Origin: Syngnathus acus
Lineage: Eukaryota > Chordata > Actinopteri > Syngnathiformes > Syngnathidae
NCBI RefSeq assembly: GCF_901709675.1
Contig: NC_051101.1
Coordinates: forward strand, 3,597,501 to 3,661,500
Direction of reading: 5' to 3'
Length of the DNA stretch: 64,000 nucleotides
How positions within the stretch are numbered: position 1 is the first letter of the stretch; each line of letters opens with the position of its first letter. The position numbers and the translations under genes are program-made. The notes under the pieces were generated by a model that was given only the letters and a program-made list of their open reading frames with translations, had not been told where the DNA came from and searched no databases. Below, in pieces: positions 49,976 through 64,000 of this stretch.

Positions 49976-52831
49976 CTAACCGTTAGATTGATGATGACTC
50001 AACTCTACTCGACAATTTGTAGAGCACGATAAAAACAACAACCGTGGCTTTAACAAAGTGCTGCAAATCAATGGTACAAATATTAATGCATATGTACTTA
50101 TATTAGGGAAGTTCATTTTTGAGTAACCAGTGATTCTGAGTAACGTTCTGGAGTGTTGCTGGCATACTTGCTTGTTGCGCACAAAACGCGGCGTGCAGTT
50201 CTGGTAGAGCAGCTGGTAGCTTCCGTTGGTGTACACGTGGCTCACCTCCGAGCAGTTGATGTAGACCGGCATGCGGGCCTGGTACAGCCCAGCACCTGAT
50301 GGACGTCCGCTCAGCATGTGTCTGACAGGACAGAAAGACTAAGTCGCAAGTTGCGCTCCAAAACGAGAGAGCGATCATATTATTGACTCACTTGACGGAC
50401 TTCTTGCGATGGCAGTAGCAGAAAACAAGCACACCCAAGGAGATACCGAAGAGGATGACGGCGGCGGGGGGAACCAAAAACGACATCAATCGCCAAGACC
50501 CTGCAGTTTCATTTTTCAGTTGTAAATTCAGTACATAAAATAACCTAGTTTAGATTTTTTTTCATGGATGACATTTAGCAGTCTATTCTTCTCTGGTGCC
50601 GTCTCTACAATCTGACATGTACTCGAACTCACCGACTCCTGCTTGGTGCTGCAACAGCGTGACCGAGTCGTTCCCAAGGGCGTTGTGGGCCAAGCAGGTG
50701 ACCGTCTGCAGCCCCCCGTCCACGCGGCCCCTCAGAGTGGCCGTGAGGGCGTCGGCCGAGAGTGAAGCGTTGTAGCCGCGCGGCGGTGTGCTGTTGTTGA
50801 CGCTCCAGCTGATGGCGGGCCGTGGGTTGGACTGGGCCAAGCAGACGCAGCGCAGCATCCCATCTGCCACCATGCAAGTTGACGAGAGGCGCTGGATCAC
50901 AGGCTTATCTGGAGGAGAGAAGACTTTAAGTCAATTTTATTTATAAAAAAAAAATCTGAGGTTATTTTGTGGTTTATTTAAAGCCTTCGTTGTTGGATTA
51001 TGATTTTTTGACATGCATTGTAAAACATTCAATATATTAGGAAGTTGGATTTTGCCTCAAAAGTAAAATTACATTGAACGTTGAGGACGGTGGCCCGCGA
51101 CTGGGCGCGTCCCACCAGGTTCTCGGCCACGCAGCGGACCGCTGTGTCCCGTGTCACGTTGTATAAACGGATGGTGTGCATGCGTTGGCCCAAGTGGAAC
51201 GTGCGGCCGCGGTGAACGTAAGACCAGTGGTACTCGGACACCGGTGGGTCGGCTTTGCATGAGCAGGCCAGCAGGACGCTGCCCCCCTCCTGCACTGTCA
51301 AGGTCTGCACTTGAACTGTCACATCTTTGGGTGGGACTGCAGGGTGGAGAAATGGCATTTGTTAAAAAATATAACAGGATGTTATCATCAATTTTATACC
51401 CAATGACATGTAACTGAGCACTCCAAATTGCCCATAAGTGTGAGTTTGTTGTTTGTCTCTGTGTGCCCTGCGATTGGCTGGCAACCAGTTCAGGGTGTCC
51501 CCCGCCTACTGCTGGGATAGGCTCCAGCGACCCCCGTGGGGACAAGCGGTACAGAAAATGGATGGATGAATGGATGACATATAACTTGTTGCTAGGCAGA
51601 ATTTGTAGGGCACAATTACTCCAGACCCAATACTCAATGAATATTTATAATCAATATTACAAATGATCACAACATGCCCGTATCTTCGATTTTTATGTGA
51701 TAGGTGCTCACATGTCACATGCAGATCCTTGAAGGCAGTCACCATATTGGCTCTCGGGTAGCTGAGCTCACACCGAAGGCTCACCTTCACCCAGCTCAAC
51801 ACTTTGAAGGTGAGCGAGGTCTGCAGCACCGGCAGTTGGTTTTGGGCTTCAAGGATCCGTATCTCCTGCTCCCCCACCGGCTGCACTCCTCGCTCCCATT
51901 TCCAATGAAGGGTCGGTGGTTCGGAGTGGCACTGGTAGCTGACGCTGCAATTGAAGGTGACCACCTGCCCGTCTGCGGCTGAGGACACGCCGCTAATAAC
52001 AGGAGCCTCGGGGGTGTCTGCCGGGTGAGAAGACATCTGCCATCTTGATGCTAATATGACATGTATGACGGGCCGCCTTAGAAATCCCGACTAAACAGGT
52101 TATGTCCCACTCACCCACAACGTCCAAACCGAAAGACTTGGCCTTCCCCCAAGCAGAGTCTCCAGTCCTCTTCAGAGACACCTCGTACGTCCTGGCATCT
52201 TCCGCGCTGACCTTGTTCATCCTCAATGAGCAGTCACCGTCCTTCACCGGACCCGATAAGGACATACGGCCCCGGAAGACGTCGCTGACCTCCTCCATGT
52301 CTCCGCTGTTGAAGGCCACGCGGGATTGGCGGAACAAAAAGAACCGGGTGTGACCTCGCAGGCGCACCCGCACGTCCACCTCGGCGCGTTTTTCTGCTGA
52401 GGGTGTGAAGGAGCAGGGGATGATCACGCACGACCCCGCCACAGCGAGTACTCGGGCGGGAATGGAGGGCTCCAGAGGGGAGGCCTGCACCCCTGCAAAC
52501 AAGGCTGCTGATACACAGGATAGAAAATAAGGATTACATACTCATCCAGATTTAATTCAACTGTGCATCTATACAGAATACATATATCGATTCAGATTAA
52601 TTGACATTGTCATAAATTTTTTTACTTGGCCTTCTATTTTTAGAAGGAGGAAGAAAAGGGCAACTATCTCGCCCTTTTTTTTCCCATTATGTGAATACAA
52701 TATCCCGCAAGTTGTACAACTGTTGGATAAATGGACAAATATCCAGGAAATGATAAGATTGTTATAAATGCAGATTTGTACTCACCAAAGAGCAGAGGCC
52801 ACATGAGTGCCACGACGCCGTCCGCATCCAT
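49976..52831 (-). CDS. Siglec-family immunoglobulin receptor (type I membrane protein)
   Basis: Cell-surface receptor of the sialic-acid-binding Ig lectin family by architecture. Exons (minus): 52786-52831, 52115-52507, 51712-52017, 51073-51336, 50633-50908, 50392-50500, 49976-50321; about 579 residues. Signal peptide (MDADGVVALMWPLLF...), one V-set domain, three C2-type domains, a transmembrane helix (PPAAVILFGISLGVLVFCYC) and a ~115-residue cytoplasmic tail. The V domain has the Siglec C-x3-P-C-x-F pattern (CVIIPCSF) and domain 2 has C-S-V-x3-C (CSVSYQC), the cysteines that form the family's inter-domain disulfide. The F-strand position that holds the essential Arg in Siglecs is Ser (TYEVSLK). 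The tail has Tyr residues (HVYTNGSYQLLY) but no clean ITIM. The exon 2 start is ambiguous by 3 bases, and the tail may use other exons. The orthologue is not assignable; MAG/SMP-like is another possibility. Confidence 0.8.
51418..51578 (+). mobile_element. Fish retroposon 3' tail
   Basis: Contains 'ccctgcgattggctggcaac', 'ggataggctccagcgacccc' and the end 'cagaaaatggatggatg', a well-known short interspersed tail in fish genomes, ending in TGGA repeats. It lies in an intron of the Siglec-like gene. LINE- or SINE-derived; family not assigned. Confidence 0.7.
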
Positions 52832-54498
52832 ATGACTTCGCTGTCAACACTGAACAAGAAGAGAAAGAGGAAGCGGATTTAGGATGAAGGACCCCGGACA
52901 TGATTTCACAATTACCTTCGCCTCATTTCCGCGGCCTAAGACTTATTTTATTGATCTGATTTGTAATGTTTCTCATAAGGATTGGCAATGCAGAGACAGG
53001 AGGTGGGGGCAAATTGAGTCAAAATTAGAATCAAACTTTTATTTAGACAGATTTATTATAACTACAACGCTTAAGACTGAGATGCGGATTGCAAAGTGTC
53101 AAACGTGCAAATCTATGTTGCAAATGAGCAAGATGGTCGCTTAGAACTTAACTGAACAGAAGTACTGACTTGCTTCAAATCTAACATGGACAGTGTGATA
53201 AAGTTTGTGCGTGTGGAAGGTTTCCGAGGTGACACTTGACGGCCGCGCATGAGTCATCTTCACATCGTTTCCTCAAATTTGTAGATGCTCACCGGACAAA
53301 TCATTAGGGATACCTGCAATATCATGTATATCGCCTTTGTACTGCATATTTTCAAATTCTTCCTGATGAGATCCTTGTGTGTATTTGTTAAAAGGTTTGC
53401 CTAAATACTCCGCTAATTCCCATTCAATATTGTGTAAAGGGTCAAAAATAAAAAAGAATATAGGTAAAGTCATCTTCTGCCACTTGTTTCTAATATTTGC
53501 CCATTTACTAGCACTTAAATACTAACCTCCCATAATCTGTTGGAGCATGCGGAGAACGCTGATGTCATTGACATGAGACAGAAACAGGAAGAACGTAGAT
53601 AGTAAAACCATCTCAGCAAGAAACACTTCTCCATGAAAAGTAAATTTAGCAGAAAAACAAACTGCAGGATGTGATGAGACCCCTGCCATCTCGGGGTAGC
53701 TCACAATAACAAATATTACAATTTTAATGTTAACGACACTATGTGCAAATTGCATCTTAGAAGTTCAGACATTTTCACAATCACAAATCTCAGAAATAAA
53801 GTTTTTCATCTGCTATTGTATGAATCTAGAATGGCAGCTTCGTTCTGGCACTTCAGATGCACAGATCCATCTGGTGTATTGCAACTTCTTTTAAAAAAAA
53901 CCAAAAAAAAAAAAAACCACTGTTTGAATAATGAGAGAAAAAAAATACTTATTAGGAAAAAGGAATAATATGAAAATGACACCCATGTTGAGCTCATGCC
54001 GTTTTAGTTACGCAGGGCGCCCCCCTGTTATCTCCGCGCCCGATGGACGGTGAAAGAAAAACGTGCACCTCAGCAGCTTCTATTGAGTGACGCAGTGAGT
54101 GCAAGCCTTTGCACATCCCGGCTTTTCCAGAAGAACACCCCCCTCTCCACTCAACACTGGCGGCAACGGCACCCCCAAAAACCACCCAGCCCGCCCCTAA
54201 AGGATTTTGCCTTCATCGACAGAAAAACGCAGGGGATAACTTTTTGGACTTGGGCCTCGGGGGTCCTCTTTTGACGTCGCGCTCGCTAGCCCACTTCAAC
54301 TCTCGGTTGCTCTCGCTGCCTGAGGAATTAAGGTAAGGTGGCACGCGTACGTTTGTGAGAAAATATCTTCCATAATGCGTCAACTGATAAGTGTGTGTTA
54401 TTTAAAAAAACACACACACACACACACACACAAATAATAATGTAATTACCTCCACGTCGTTAGGGGCCTGAAGAAGCCGTCCGAGGCTCTCGCTCACG
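52832..54498. other. Spacer between the Siglec-like gene and lim2, with a probable lim2 leader exon
   Basis: Divergent intergenic region holding both promoters. A non-coding first exon of lim2 probably ends at 54332 with a strong donor (AAG|GTAAGG), joining an acceptor near 54463 (gttag). The leader exon is inferred from these signals only. A CA repeat is at ~54410-54432. Confidence 0.45.
54410..54432. repeat. (CA)n microsatellite
   Basis: A CA run of about 11 units in the putative leader intron of lim2. Confidence 0.9.
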
Positions 54499-55524
54499 AT
54501 GTACAGCTTCATGGGAGGGGGGCTGTTTTGCGCCATCGTGGGGAACATCTTGCTGGTGGTCTCCACAGCCACCGACTACTGGATGCAGTACCGCCTGTCG
54601 GGTAGCTTCGCCCACCAGGGCCTGTGGCGCTACTGCATGTCGGGAAAGTGCCACATGCAGACAGACAGCATCGGTAAGTGATTGCGGCTGTGATAACCCA
54701 AGGGCAATTGCATGACCTTAAATGTTTTACTTCCCATCACTGGGATATTTGTCCCCCACTAAAGTTATATCACATTAACGGTGTTTCTTTTTTTTTTAAT
54801 CTCAAGAGCCAGAAATTCAAATAAGGGTGTGTAGACTTTATATGACCACTTTATGTCTTTATAAACTACAGTAAAGTGCTATTTGAAAAGTGCTTTATTA
54901 AACAAATTGTTTTTGGGGAGGAGCTGGAACGGATTAATGAACTTTCAGTTCGTTTCAATCGGAATAAATGATTTGACATGCTTGGTCAAGGAACTAATGA
55001 AACATTTTGTACCTTGTTTTTTTTCCCCCCAGCTTACTGGAACGCCACGCGTGCCTTCATGATCCTCTCAGCTATGTCCTGCTTCGCCGGCATCATCGCG
55101 GGGATCCTGTCCTTCGCTCACTTCTCAGCCTTTGAGAGATTCAACCGCTCCTTCGCTGCCGGCATCATGTTTTTTGTGTCAAGTGGGTGGCGAACAAAAC
55201 AAATGAGGTGATGTTAAAAAGTTGAAAAGTGTCACTTTCTTACCGGCTGTAGCGCTGTTTGTGCTGCTGGCGATGGCCATCTACACGGGGGTGACGGTCA
55301 ACTTCCTGGGCAAGCGCTTCGGCGACTGGCGCTTCTCCTGGTCTTACATCCTTGGATGGGTGGCGCTGCTCATGACCTTCTTTGCAGGTACATCAAAATT
55401 CATCATTTGGGATAAAACATATGCGATAACGGACATGTTTGTGATTGTCTTTTGTGTTGTAGGTATATTCTACATGTGTGCCTACAGGATGCACGAGTGC
55501 AGAAGAGTGGCTGGCCCACGTTGA
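54499..55524 (+). CDS. lim2: Lens fibre membrane intrinsic protein (MP19/MP20)
   Basis: Four-pass membrane protein of the claudin/PMP22 superfamily, found at lens fibre cell junctions. Exons: 54499-54673, 55033-55182, 55253-55387, 55463-55524, all phase 1; 173 residues, the same length as the mammalian protein. Start MYSFMGGGLFCA and end YMCAYRMHECRR are nearly those of human LIM2. The claudin-type GLW-x-x-C motif is present in HQGLWRYCMSGKC, followed by AYWNATRAFMILSAMSC (TM2), AGIMFFV with ALFVLLAMAIYTGVT (TM3) and FSWSYILGWVALLMTFF (TM4). It is convergent with the VSIG10L-like gene and divergent from the Siglec-like gene. Fish have several lim2 copies, and I cannot say which this is. Confidence 0.95.
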
Positions 55525-55614
55525 AGGCGAGGCATGAACGCGTCATCCAGGGCGTCAAAGATGACGCCTACAAATGCTTCCCAGTCGGAAATACACAAGA
55601 GAACTTTAAAAAGC

Positions 55615-55620
55615 AATAAA
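55615..55620 (+). terminator. Candidate polyadenylation signal of lim2
   Basis: AATAAA 91 bases after the stop codon. Confidence 0.6.
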
Positions 55621-56137
55621 ATTTGGGTTTACCTACGTGCTAAAATCTGTATTTTATTTTTTGCAGTGAAAAGGTACAGTAAAATATAATACAAATTGAA
55701 ACTAATGAATTGAATGGGACTTTAAACAAGTATTGTATTTGAGTATTTTTTCATATAAATTTACATAGATGAATAAATATCCAAACTCACCTTTGCCAAA
55801 CCGAGAGCATGTGAGATACAATTGTAAACCATTTTAACAGTATATACACATGTACCAAATGATTCCATTCTAACTGAAAAATACTGAATATCTAAAATCT
55901 TTGCACAATGCATATTTTGACTGTCAATAAACACAGAAAACTTTCAAGCGGAACAATTAAAATAAAAACATTTAATTATATAATAATACTAATTCAACAA
56001 CTAAATATGATCACAAAATGACCATAAACTGCAGTTAAATTTGTGCTAGTGTAAAAATGTATCCTTAAGGAAATTTTCTGCTGATATGTCACAATACAAA
56101 ATGAAAAACAAATCCTACTGTACAAAATTCAACTGGC

Positions 56138-59699
<3,562 letters not shown>

Positions 59700-60747
59700 T
59701 TTTAAGGAAAACAAAAATTGTGGACCTTTTGAAAAGTTTCAAAAAGCCATTTTTTAAAGTGAGGACATATTAAGCAGGCGTGTGTAAATGTCCTTGAGGA
59801 GAGACAGCGGCGTCACCCGGGCATACCTGTGCTGCTCCATATCGAAGCCACACCTCTCGTGGAGCCTTGGCCAATCACGCTGCACTCGAGCGAGAGTGCC
59901 TGCTGATTGGAACGCGATGAACGGTGCAACTTGTCGAGTCAGCGTTGAAGGTATTTGTGTTGGAAACAATTACAACTGTAGCTGTTACACAGAATCATGA
60001 GGGAAAGTCGAGAAATTCATGAATATTTGGTTTGTTGTTATAACTGAGACGTGTGTGAAAATGTCACTTGAAGTGCACAGATTAGATTGTTGCAGGATTT
60101 GATATTTGCATTTCTTTTTTTACTGGTCAAAAGTCTTATGACTTTTTTTTACTTTGGGTGATTTTTTCCCCGTTTCAGATTTGGCTGAGTTAATTTCTTT
60201 TTTATTTTGTGTTTTGTGAAAGAACAAAAGACAATTGTGTGTGTGGGGGCTATTGTTTGGAAATTGATGAGACCAATCACGGTTCAATTTGGTTATGAAA
60301 AAACTCCAAACGCTGCTTTATTGTCATGATCATGTACAATCGAGGCGCTTGCGGTGAAATATTCAAAAGTTGGATGGTACCGAGAGACACTGTCCTCTTA
60401 CCCGGCTAATATGCGACATGCATGTCTCTATATACTGTATTTACAATCATTTACAAGCGCGTTTAGACAGCTACTTATTTGGGAGATGAAAACAGGATGG
60501 TTCTGTATTGACCCCTTAAGTGGATTCCCAGTTTATAGTACAGATGTGATGATTAAAAAAAAAAAAAGAGAGATAAGGTTTTGTGGCAGCAGCAGGACAG
60601 TGTTCCTCAGTACTTGGCCTGTGAGAAAAAAAGAGAGAGTGATACATACAATGATTACAAATACAAAGACATCTTCAACTTCTGCAATCTACTATCACTT
60701 ACCTTGCAGTTTTTTTCCAAGCTCCGTTAGGTTCCGACCCAGTTTCG
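59700..60747. other. Spacer between the VSIG10L-like gene and etfb
   Basis: Holds the VSIG10L-like promoter and the etfb 3' UTR. A minus-strand AATAAA at 60317-60322 is a candidate etfb polyadenylation signal. No other gene is seen. Confidence 0.5.
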
Positions 60748-62725
60748 TTATATGCTGCCCGTCTCCCTTAGTTTGCCCACCAAGTCTTCCACCGTCTCCA
60801 CTTTTATGCCAGCCAGCCTCTGCGGAGGTTCGTCCACCCGCAGCACTTCCAGACGGGATGTCAGATCCACGCCCAGCTCGGACGGCTTCACGTTGGCAAT
60901 TTTCTTCTTCTTGGCTTTCTGAAGGAAAGGACAAGACAAAGATGCCGACATCATAGTGCATGTGTTGCTTTGCTAGGTTTCTTCTTTCTATTGGACTTTA
61001 ACTTCTCATGCTTGCAACTGGGGATTGAGAGGATTATTTTAATGTTATACTACATTAGATGTCAGTATGTGCCGATTCCAGGTGCCTACCATGATATTAG
61101 GCAGGGTGGCGTAGCGAGGTGTGTTGAGTCGGAGGTCCGCGGTGAGCACGGCGGGCATGTTGATCTTGATGGTCTCCAGGCCGCCATCGATCTCACGCAC
61201 CACTTTCACTTTGTCGCCTTCCAGTGTCACCTCTGACGCAAAGGTGCCCTACATGACAATATCCAAAACAATATTAACAATACTGTGGTAAGTAACTAGG
61301 AGTAATGAGAATAACTTCAAAATGATACAAAAACATGGCAATATTTTGTCACGTCTGTCCCACTGTGTGCTCAAAGTGATGTCAAGGGTGCCACCAGCTG
61401 GCCAATCTGTGAACTTCACCCTAACATGTCCAGAAAACCTTTGAATAAATGGTTTATTCATTTATAATATAATAATATAGTATAATAAATGAATAAATAA
61501 ATAAATGACTTTGACTTTTGACTTTGAACTGTTCTGCTCTGGATTGAGCAGGATCACTGCGGTTCTTTCAGCTCATGTTGATAAGTTTCCTTGGACTACA
61601 GAAGTGGTTATATAATATTGTATTAGAGCTATCACAGAAATACTTAACTCCCTCAATGAATACAGATTGAATTAAAACGCTTTAAAAACCGGGGACCGGA
61701 TTCGGCTATTTGACACATTTAATAACTCAAAAATGGTGAGCTCTTACCTGAGGCCAGTCCAGTAGGGCTGCTGTCATTTGTCCCGTCTGATTGCAGTCAT
61801 CGTCAATGGCCTGTTAAAAACAAATATTACCATGTCAAATAGTGCAGCTAAGAAGGAATGTATTTGTCTTTTTGACCTGTTTCCCAAGAATTACAAGCTG
61901 GGCCTCCTCCTTCTTGGCCAACGCAGCCATGATCTTGGAGACCTGCAGGGGACCCAAGTTGTCGTAGTTCCTTGCCAGACACCTCCACGTGGATACGCGG
62001 TCAGCTCCCATGGCGAGGGCAGTACGGATGGCTCCTGAGAAGAGGGAGATGACATATGATGAGAATCAAAACCTTTTTTTTCCATCGCACTACAGTTGCC
62101 CCAATTCTGCCCTCGGATGCTCTTGGGATGCCAAGCCCACCTGCGCATTTGCTGTGGCCCACAGCTCACTGCCACCACCTCCTTGATAAGCTTCTTCTCC
62201 TTCAGCTTGACGCCTCCTCCCACGGCGATCTCGCAGAAGGGGTTCATGGAGTGCTTCACGCCATCGGTCACTACGCCACTCTTATCCGGTTTTACCCGGA
62301 TCTGAGGGTGGCAGGTAAAGGGGGACAAGCAGAAGACAGGCAGAGATTTAAAACTATCCTATGTTTCGTTTATAACATTTCATCTCATTGCAGTGGGAAA
62401 AGGGCAGCCAATCTTGAGGTTACACAACATGACAACACACTAATCATTGAGTAACCTACACAATTAACTATATACAAATACTGCTATTAGGCACATTATT
62501 AAGTATTCACCGCAATGTGTCCTGATAGGTGCAGGTTAAAGGTATGCTTTCCAACATAGTCATATGTGGCGCTACAAAGCTGTTACCATGCGGACGCTAG
62601 CTAGGACCACACAGAAAGTCACCATCTAAATATTGTTCAAAATACTCATACAAGTTCATGTATGATATTACCTTAACTGCATAGTCAATGACACGCTTGA
62701 CACCGACAAGAACCCGGCCAGACAT
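60748..62725 (-). CDS. etfb: Electron transfer flavoprotein beta subunit, frame disrupted as sequenced
   Basis: Mitochondrial matrix protein that, with ETFA, carries electrons from acyl-CoA and other dehydrogenases to ETF-ubiquinone oxidoreductase; the beta subunit binds AMP. Exons (minus): 62672-62725, 62141-62301, 61877-62034, 61748-61810, 61090-61251, 60748-60918. Conserved blocks: [58 protein letters not shown], the ETF-beta signature region [37 protein letters not shown] (split across this quote by its length limit: [16 protein letters not shown], then [20 protein letters not shown]), and [12 protein letters not shown]. The six exons total 769 bases, one more than the 768 of the 255-residue family protein. 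The extra base and several compensating indels lie at the exon 2 end and in exon 3; read conventionally, a stop (TGA) appears soon after the junction. Sequence error or a real lesion are both possible. Confidence 0.92.
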
Positions 62726-64000
62726 AGTAGGTGGAAGGAGTTGTGGACAGCGGACGTAACCGAGTCACCGTAAGTGAACCTTCACACAAGGAGGGGTCGG
62801 AGATATTTTAGAGTTACACTAGGAAGGAACTCCGGGGGGCCGCCTCCTGATTCGACCAATGAAAATCGGCCATGAGCAACATACTCGGCGCTCATTGGCT
62901 GAGATCACGGCGCTCCTTTAGTAACCTCGACAAAACTAAATAGCGCCGTACTCCAAAAACACAAACATATTTCTCTGTTAAAAAATACAATTGAATTTCA
63001 TTTTAGAGATTGCTTTAATATTGCATAATTGTTTAAGATTGGGAAAAATATTGTGGGTCCAAACTTAAAATGTTTCGTGTAGAAAACTAAACGAATATAT
63101 GTTCCTACTAATTGTGGCAAAGTTCATTGCGATCAAAACAATTATTAACACAATAACCTTGGTTAATTACCATTAATTAATCCCGTCATGAATTTGGGAA
63201 AACGTTTTATATATTGCAGGGCTTTAAAAATGAATAGTTAAAATGTAATCAACAAAATGTATGCAGTATACAGTATTGTAACGTTCGTATTGGTTAACTA
63301 ATGTATTACATATATTCTTGAATCTTGAATATGATTAAGATGGAGCCGATTTTTTTGTGATTAAGGTGTATACAAAAAATACTGAATTGACTTCATAACA
63401 ACAGTCTATTCAAGAAAACACAAAGGAGAAACATGTCATGGCCCATACGGAAATTTGTTTTATTTACCTGAGGTGCAGCATTTCATAAAAAAATAAAAAT
63501 AAACTATTTCAAAGAAAATACAGATAGCCAGACAGACAGACAGACATACAGACAGCCAGCCAGACAGACAGACACATCACTGTGCAGGAACACCATTTCT
63601 AAAATCATAGAATCAATCTTATGAATAAATGACGGATTTAGATAACAATGAATATTCTACGTAATTATGTATGTATTTATAATACAAACCGGTATGAAAA
63701 AACACCAGTTAGCAACAAATAAAATGACTTTATTTGGTCTGATGCCTTCAATGTTATGGTACATTACAATACTTTCTGGCAAAGTCAAACGCCAAGCAGA
63801 GTTAGCTTGGAACCCACTAGCACAAAATAGCTTTCGTGTTGCGTTTAGAGGTTCATTAGGGCAAATGGGAAGTTTAGTAATCGATTTGGAATACATCGCT
63901 GAATGGTTCATTGTTGCTATACGTCACAGTTTCGCCATTCCAAATTATCTTGTTGCCGCGGAATGTACAAGTTAGCATCAAGATAAACCGTTGAAAGAAG
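62726..64000. other. Gene-free right end
   Basis: The etfb promoter should lie just above 62725. Beyond it the sequence is AT-rich with a CAGA repeat (~63521-63574). The overlapping frames at 63657-63975 match no family I recognise. Confidence 0.45.
63521..63574. repeat. (CAGA)n imperfect microsatellite
   Basis: Imperfect CAGA/CAGC tetranucleotide repeats of about 55 bases. Confidence 0.85.

Noticed and set aside
60354-60956. 200-codon plus-strand frame
   Set aside because: Antisense to the etfb last exon and its 3' UTR; no independent signal.
63657-63975. Overlapping frames at the right edge (84 and 102 codons)
   Set aside because: No known family, AT-rich surroundings and overlap on opposite strands; could be a decayed repeat but not supportable.

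Overview
This is vertebrate nuclear DNA, almost certainly from a ray-finned (teleost) fish. The genes are multi-exon with GT-AG introns of roughly 70 bp to 2 kb, the proteins are close relatives of human ones, and the spacers carry fish-type retroposon tails, inverted-repeat DNA transposons and microsatellites. I cannot name the species. Nothing looks bacterial or viral, and I see no undescribed multi-gene system; the interest lies in gene-structure oddities. All exon maps below come from reading splice sites by eye.

Layout. 1-3.65 kb: kcnj14 (Kir2.4 channel, minus), whose coding region is cut by two introns. 3.65-14 kb: no gene seen, one TA-flanked inverted-repeat element. 14.0-15.1 kb: a single-exon urotensin-II receptor (plus). 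19.9-24.9 kb: khdc4 (14 coding exons, plus), convergent with ndufv1 (26.2-28.7 kb, minus); a LINE tail lies between them. 29.7-32.0 kb: ppp1r8/NIPP1 (minus). 34.0-36.7 kb: a D2-like dopamine receptor (minus), followed by a 5 kb repeat-bearing spacer. 41.6-48.7 kb: xrcc1 (17 exons, minus). 50.0-52.8 kb: a Siglec-family receptor (minus). 54.5-55.5 kb: lim2 (plus). 56.1-59.7 kb: a VSIG10L-like Ig/FN3 receptor (minus). 60.7-62.7 kb: etfb (minus).

How the genes relate. They do not form an operon-like unit. The right end (Siglec, lim2, vsig10l, etfb) has the gene content of the human 19q13.4 block containing SIGLECs, LIM2, VSIG10L and ETFB, so it reads as an old conserved neighbourhood; kcnj14 and xrcc1 are also on human 19q13. 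NDUFV1 (NADH entry to complex I) and ETFB (electron-transfer flavoprotein) both serve mitochondrial electron transfer, but their presence in one window is probably coincidental.

Most notable observations: a second CK2/FHA-type YAGSTD motif in xrcc1; an apparent GT...GG intron in ndufv1; a cluster of single-base indels that breaks the etfb frame between exons 2 and 3; a Siglec with the family cysteine pattern but Ser in place of the sialic-acid-binding Arg; a serine-rich insert or unspliced 96-nt intron in the urotensin receptor; a conserved D2L-type cassette exon; and recurrent CTCF-like sites that share an extended 20-base form.
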